A stretch of DNA of 7,641 nucleotides from Desulfobacula sp. (GTDB lineage Bacteria > Desulfobacterota > Desulfobacteria > Desulfobacterales > Desulfobacteraceae). Made by a program: the position numbers and the translations under genes. The number at the start of each line of letters is the position of its first letter. The first letter of the stretch is position 1. Shown in pieces: positions 6,913 to 7,641 of the stretch. The stretch lies in the NCBI GenBank assembly GCA_027858355.1, contig JAQICW010000156.1:1-7641 (forward strand), read 5' to 3'. The notes under the pieces were generated by a model, which saw nothing but the letters and a program-made list of their open reading frames with translations, was not told the origin of the DNA and did no database searches.

Positions 6913-7602
6913 TTATTCTTTAAACCTATAACCAACGCCTCTAACCGTTTCAATGATTGAGGCATAATGTTTTAATTTTTTTCGCAATCCTACAATAACG
7001 ACATCAATACTTCTTTCAGTCACTGCATAGTTTTCACCACGAATAGCATCAACAATCTGACCCCTGGTGAACACCCAGCCTTTTTTATCGGCAAGAAAAG
7101 AAAGCAGTTCAAATTCAGACAGGGTCAGATCCACGGTATTCCCTTGGATGGTGACAACATGCCGGGCCCGGTCAATGGTCAGATCTCCTTCCTGTTTTAT
7201 ACTGTCAGGCGGTTCCATGGTATTCTTCTTTCGCCGCCGAAAAATTGCCCGGATTCTTGCCACAAGAACCTTTGGGCTGAAAGGTTTTGATATATAGTCA
7301 TTGGCTCCCAGTTCAAGCCCTGTAACAATATCAGACTCTTCTCCCTTTGCCGTCAGCATGACAATGGGCATATCACGGGTCTGTTCATTATTTTTCAGGT
7401 ATTTTGTTACTTCAAGGCCATCAATCCCCGGGAGCATCAAGTCAAGGACTATCAGGTCGGGTTGGGATTGTTTGGCTATTTTTATGGCCTGCTCGCCGGT
7501 CAGCGCTGTCAATATTGAGTATCCCTCATTTTTGAGATTGTATTTTATCAGCTCAATAATGTCTTCTTCATCATCTACGATTAAAATGGTTTCTTTTGAC
7601 AT
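6913..7602 (-). CDS. phoB: PhoB-type (OmpR/PhoB family) response regulator
   Basis: This is a 229-residue two-domain transcription factor. The receiver domain (~1-125) has the acidic pair Asp10-Asp11, phospho-acceptor Asp54 in LIVLDLMLPG, the switch Thr84 in MLTAKG and Lys106 in ISKPFSP. The C-terminal winged helix (~135-229) shows LTLSEFELLSFLA, the recognition helix region RSIDVVIVGLRKKL and the closing TVRGVGYRF. Length equals that of typical PhoB. The chosen start at 7602 has AGGAAA at 7607-7612 and gives MSKETILIVDDEED, where the fold begins. An in-frame ATG at 7629 would add nine residues (MNLKKTGNK) with only a weak G-rich site, so it is less likely. Its partner kinase follows 5 bp downstream. 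Whether it is the phosphate regulator itself or a paralogue cannot be settled here; pho boxes or a promoter would lie beyond the window. Confidence 0.9.
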   Translation of the reverse strand: MSKETILIVDDEEDIIELIKYNLKNEGYSILTALTGEQAIKIAKQSQPDLIVLDLMLPGIDGLEVTKYLKNNEQTRDMPIVMLTAKGEESDIVTGLELGANDYISKPFSPKVLVARIRAIFRRRKKNTMEPPDSIKQEGDLTIDRARHVVTIQGNTVDLTLSEFELLSFLADKKGWVFTRGQIVDAIRGENYAVTERSIDVVIVGLRKKLKHYASIIETVRGVGYRFKE

Positions 7603-7606
7603 TTTG

Positions 7607-7612
7607 TTTCCT
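7607..7612 (-). promoter_or_regulatory. Ribosome binding site deciding the response regulator start
   Basis: AGGAAA on the - strand lies four bases before ATG 7602. It supports that start over the in-frame ATG at 7629, which has no comparable site. Confidence 0.6.
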
Positions 7613-7641
7613 GTTTTTTTTAAATTCATAGCCCCATTGTT

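Overview
The window looks like chromosomal DNA of a Gram-negative, AT-rich, probably anaerobic bacterium. Its gene set is a Trk/Ktr K+ uptake subunit, a fused ADP-forming acyl-CoA synthetase with an IclR regulator and a universal stress protein, and a PhoB/PhoR-type two-component pair. That mix and the protein style fit a Desulfobacterota (Desulfobacterales-like) sulfate reducer. This is an impression from family resemblance, not a database result.

Layout. On the + strand, positions 1-1112 hold the 3' part of a TrkA-type RCK subunit and, two bases later, a small membrane protein with a sensor/HAMP layout but no output domain. Positions 1113-1284 are a short convergent gap. It contains a remnant that reads like the first ~30 residues of a Tn3-family transposase and ends at the stop codon of the next gene. 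On the - strand, 4766 down to 1285 is a compact three-gene operon: acyl-CoA synthetase (ADP-forming), then an IclR regulator (15 bp gap), then a universal stress protein (35 bp gap). Upstream of it is a clear promoter whose -10 lies in a perfect 17-bp inverted repeat built from two near-palindromic boxes, a strong candidate operator. Positions 4844-5079 hold no gene I can identify. On the - strand, 7602 down to 5114 is a PhoB-type response regulator followed 5 bp later by its PhoR-type membrane histidine kinase.

How the genes may work together. The synthetase would interconvert an acyl-CoA plus ADP and Pi with the free acid plus ATP. The IclR protein encoded behind it is the natural candidate to bind the boxes over the promoter, giving effector-responsive autoregulation of the whole operon including the stress protein. 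The PhoB/PhoR pair forms a separate unit, with no pst or phoU genes inside the window. The TrkA/sensor pair is a third unit that runs in from outside. Nothing here amounts to a clear new defence or mobile system. The most distinctive observations are the symmetric double operator, the output-less sensor tied to TrkA, and the transposase relic.
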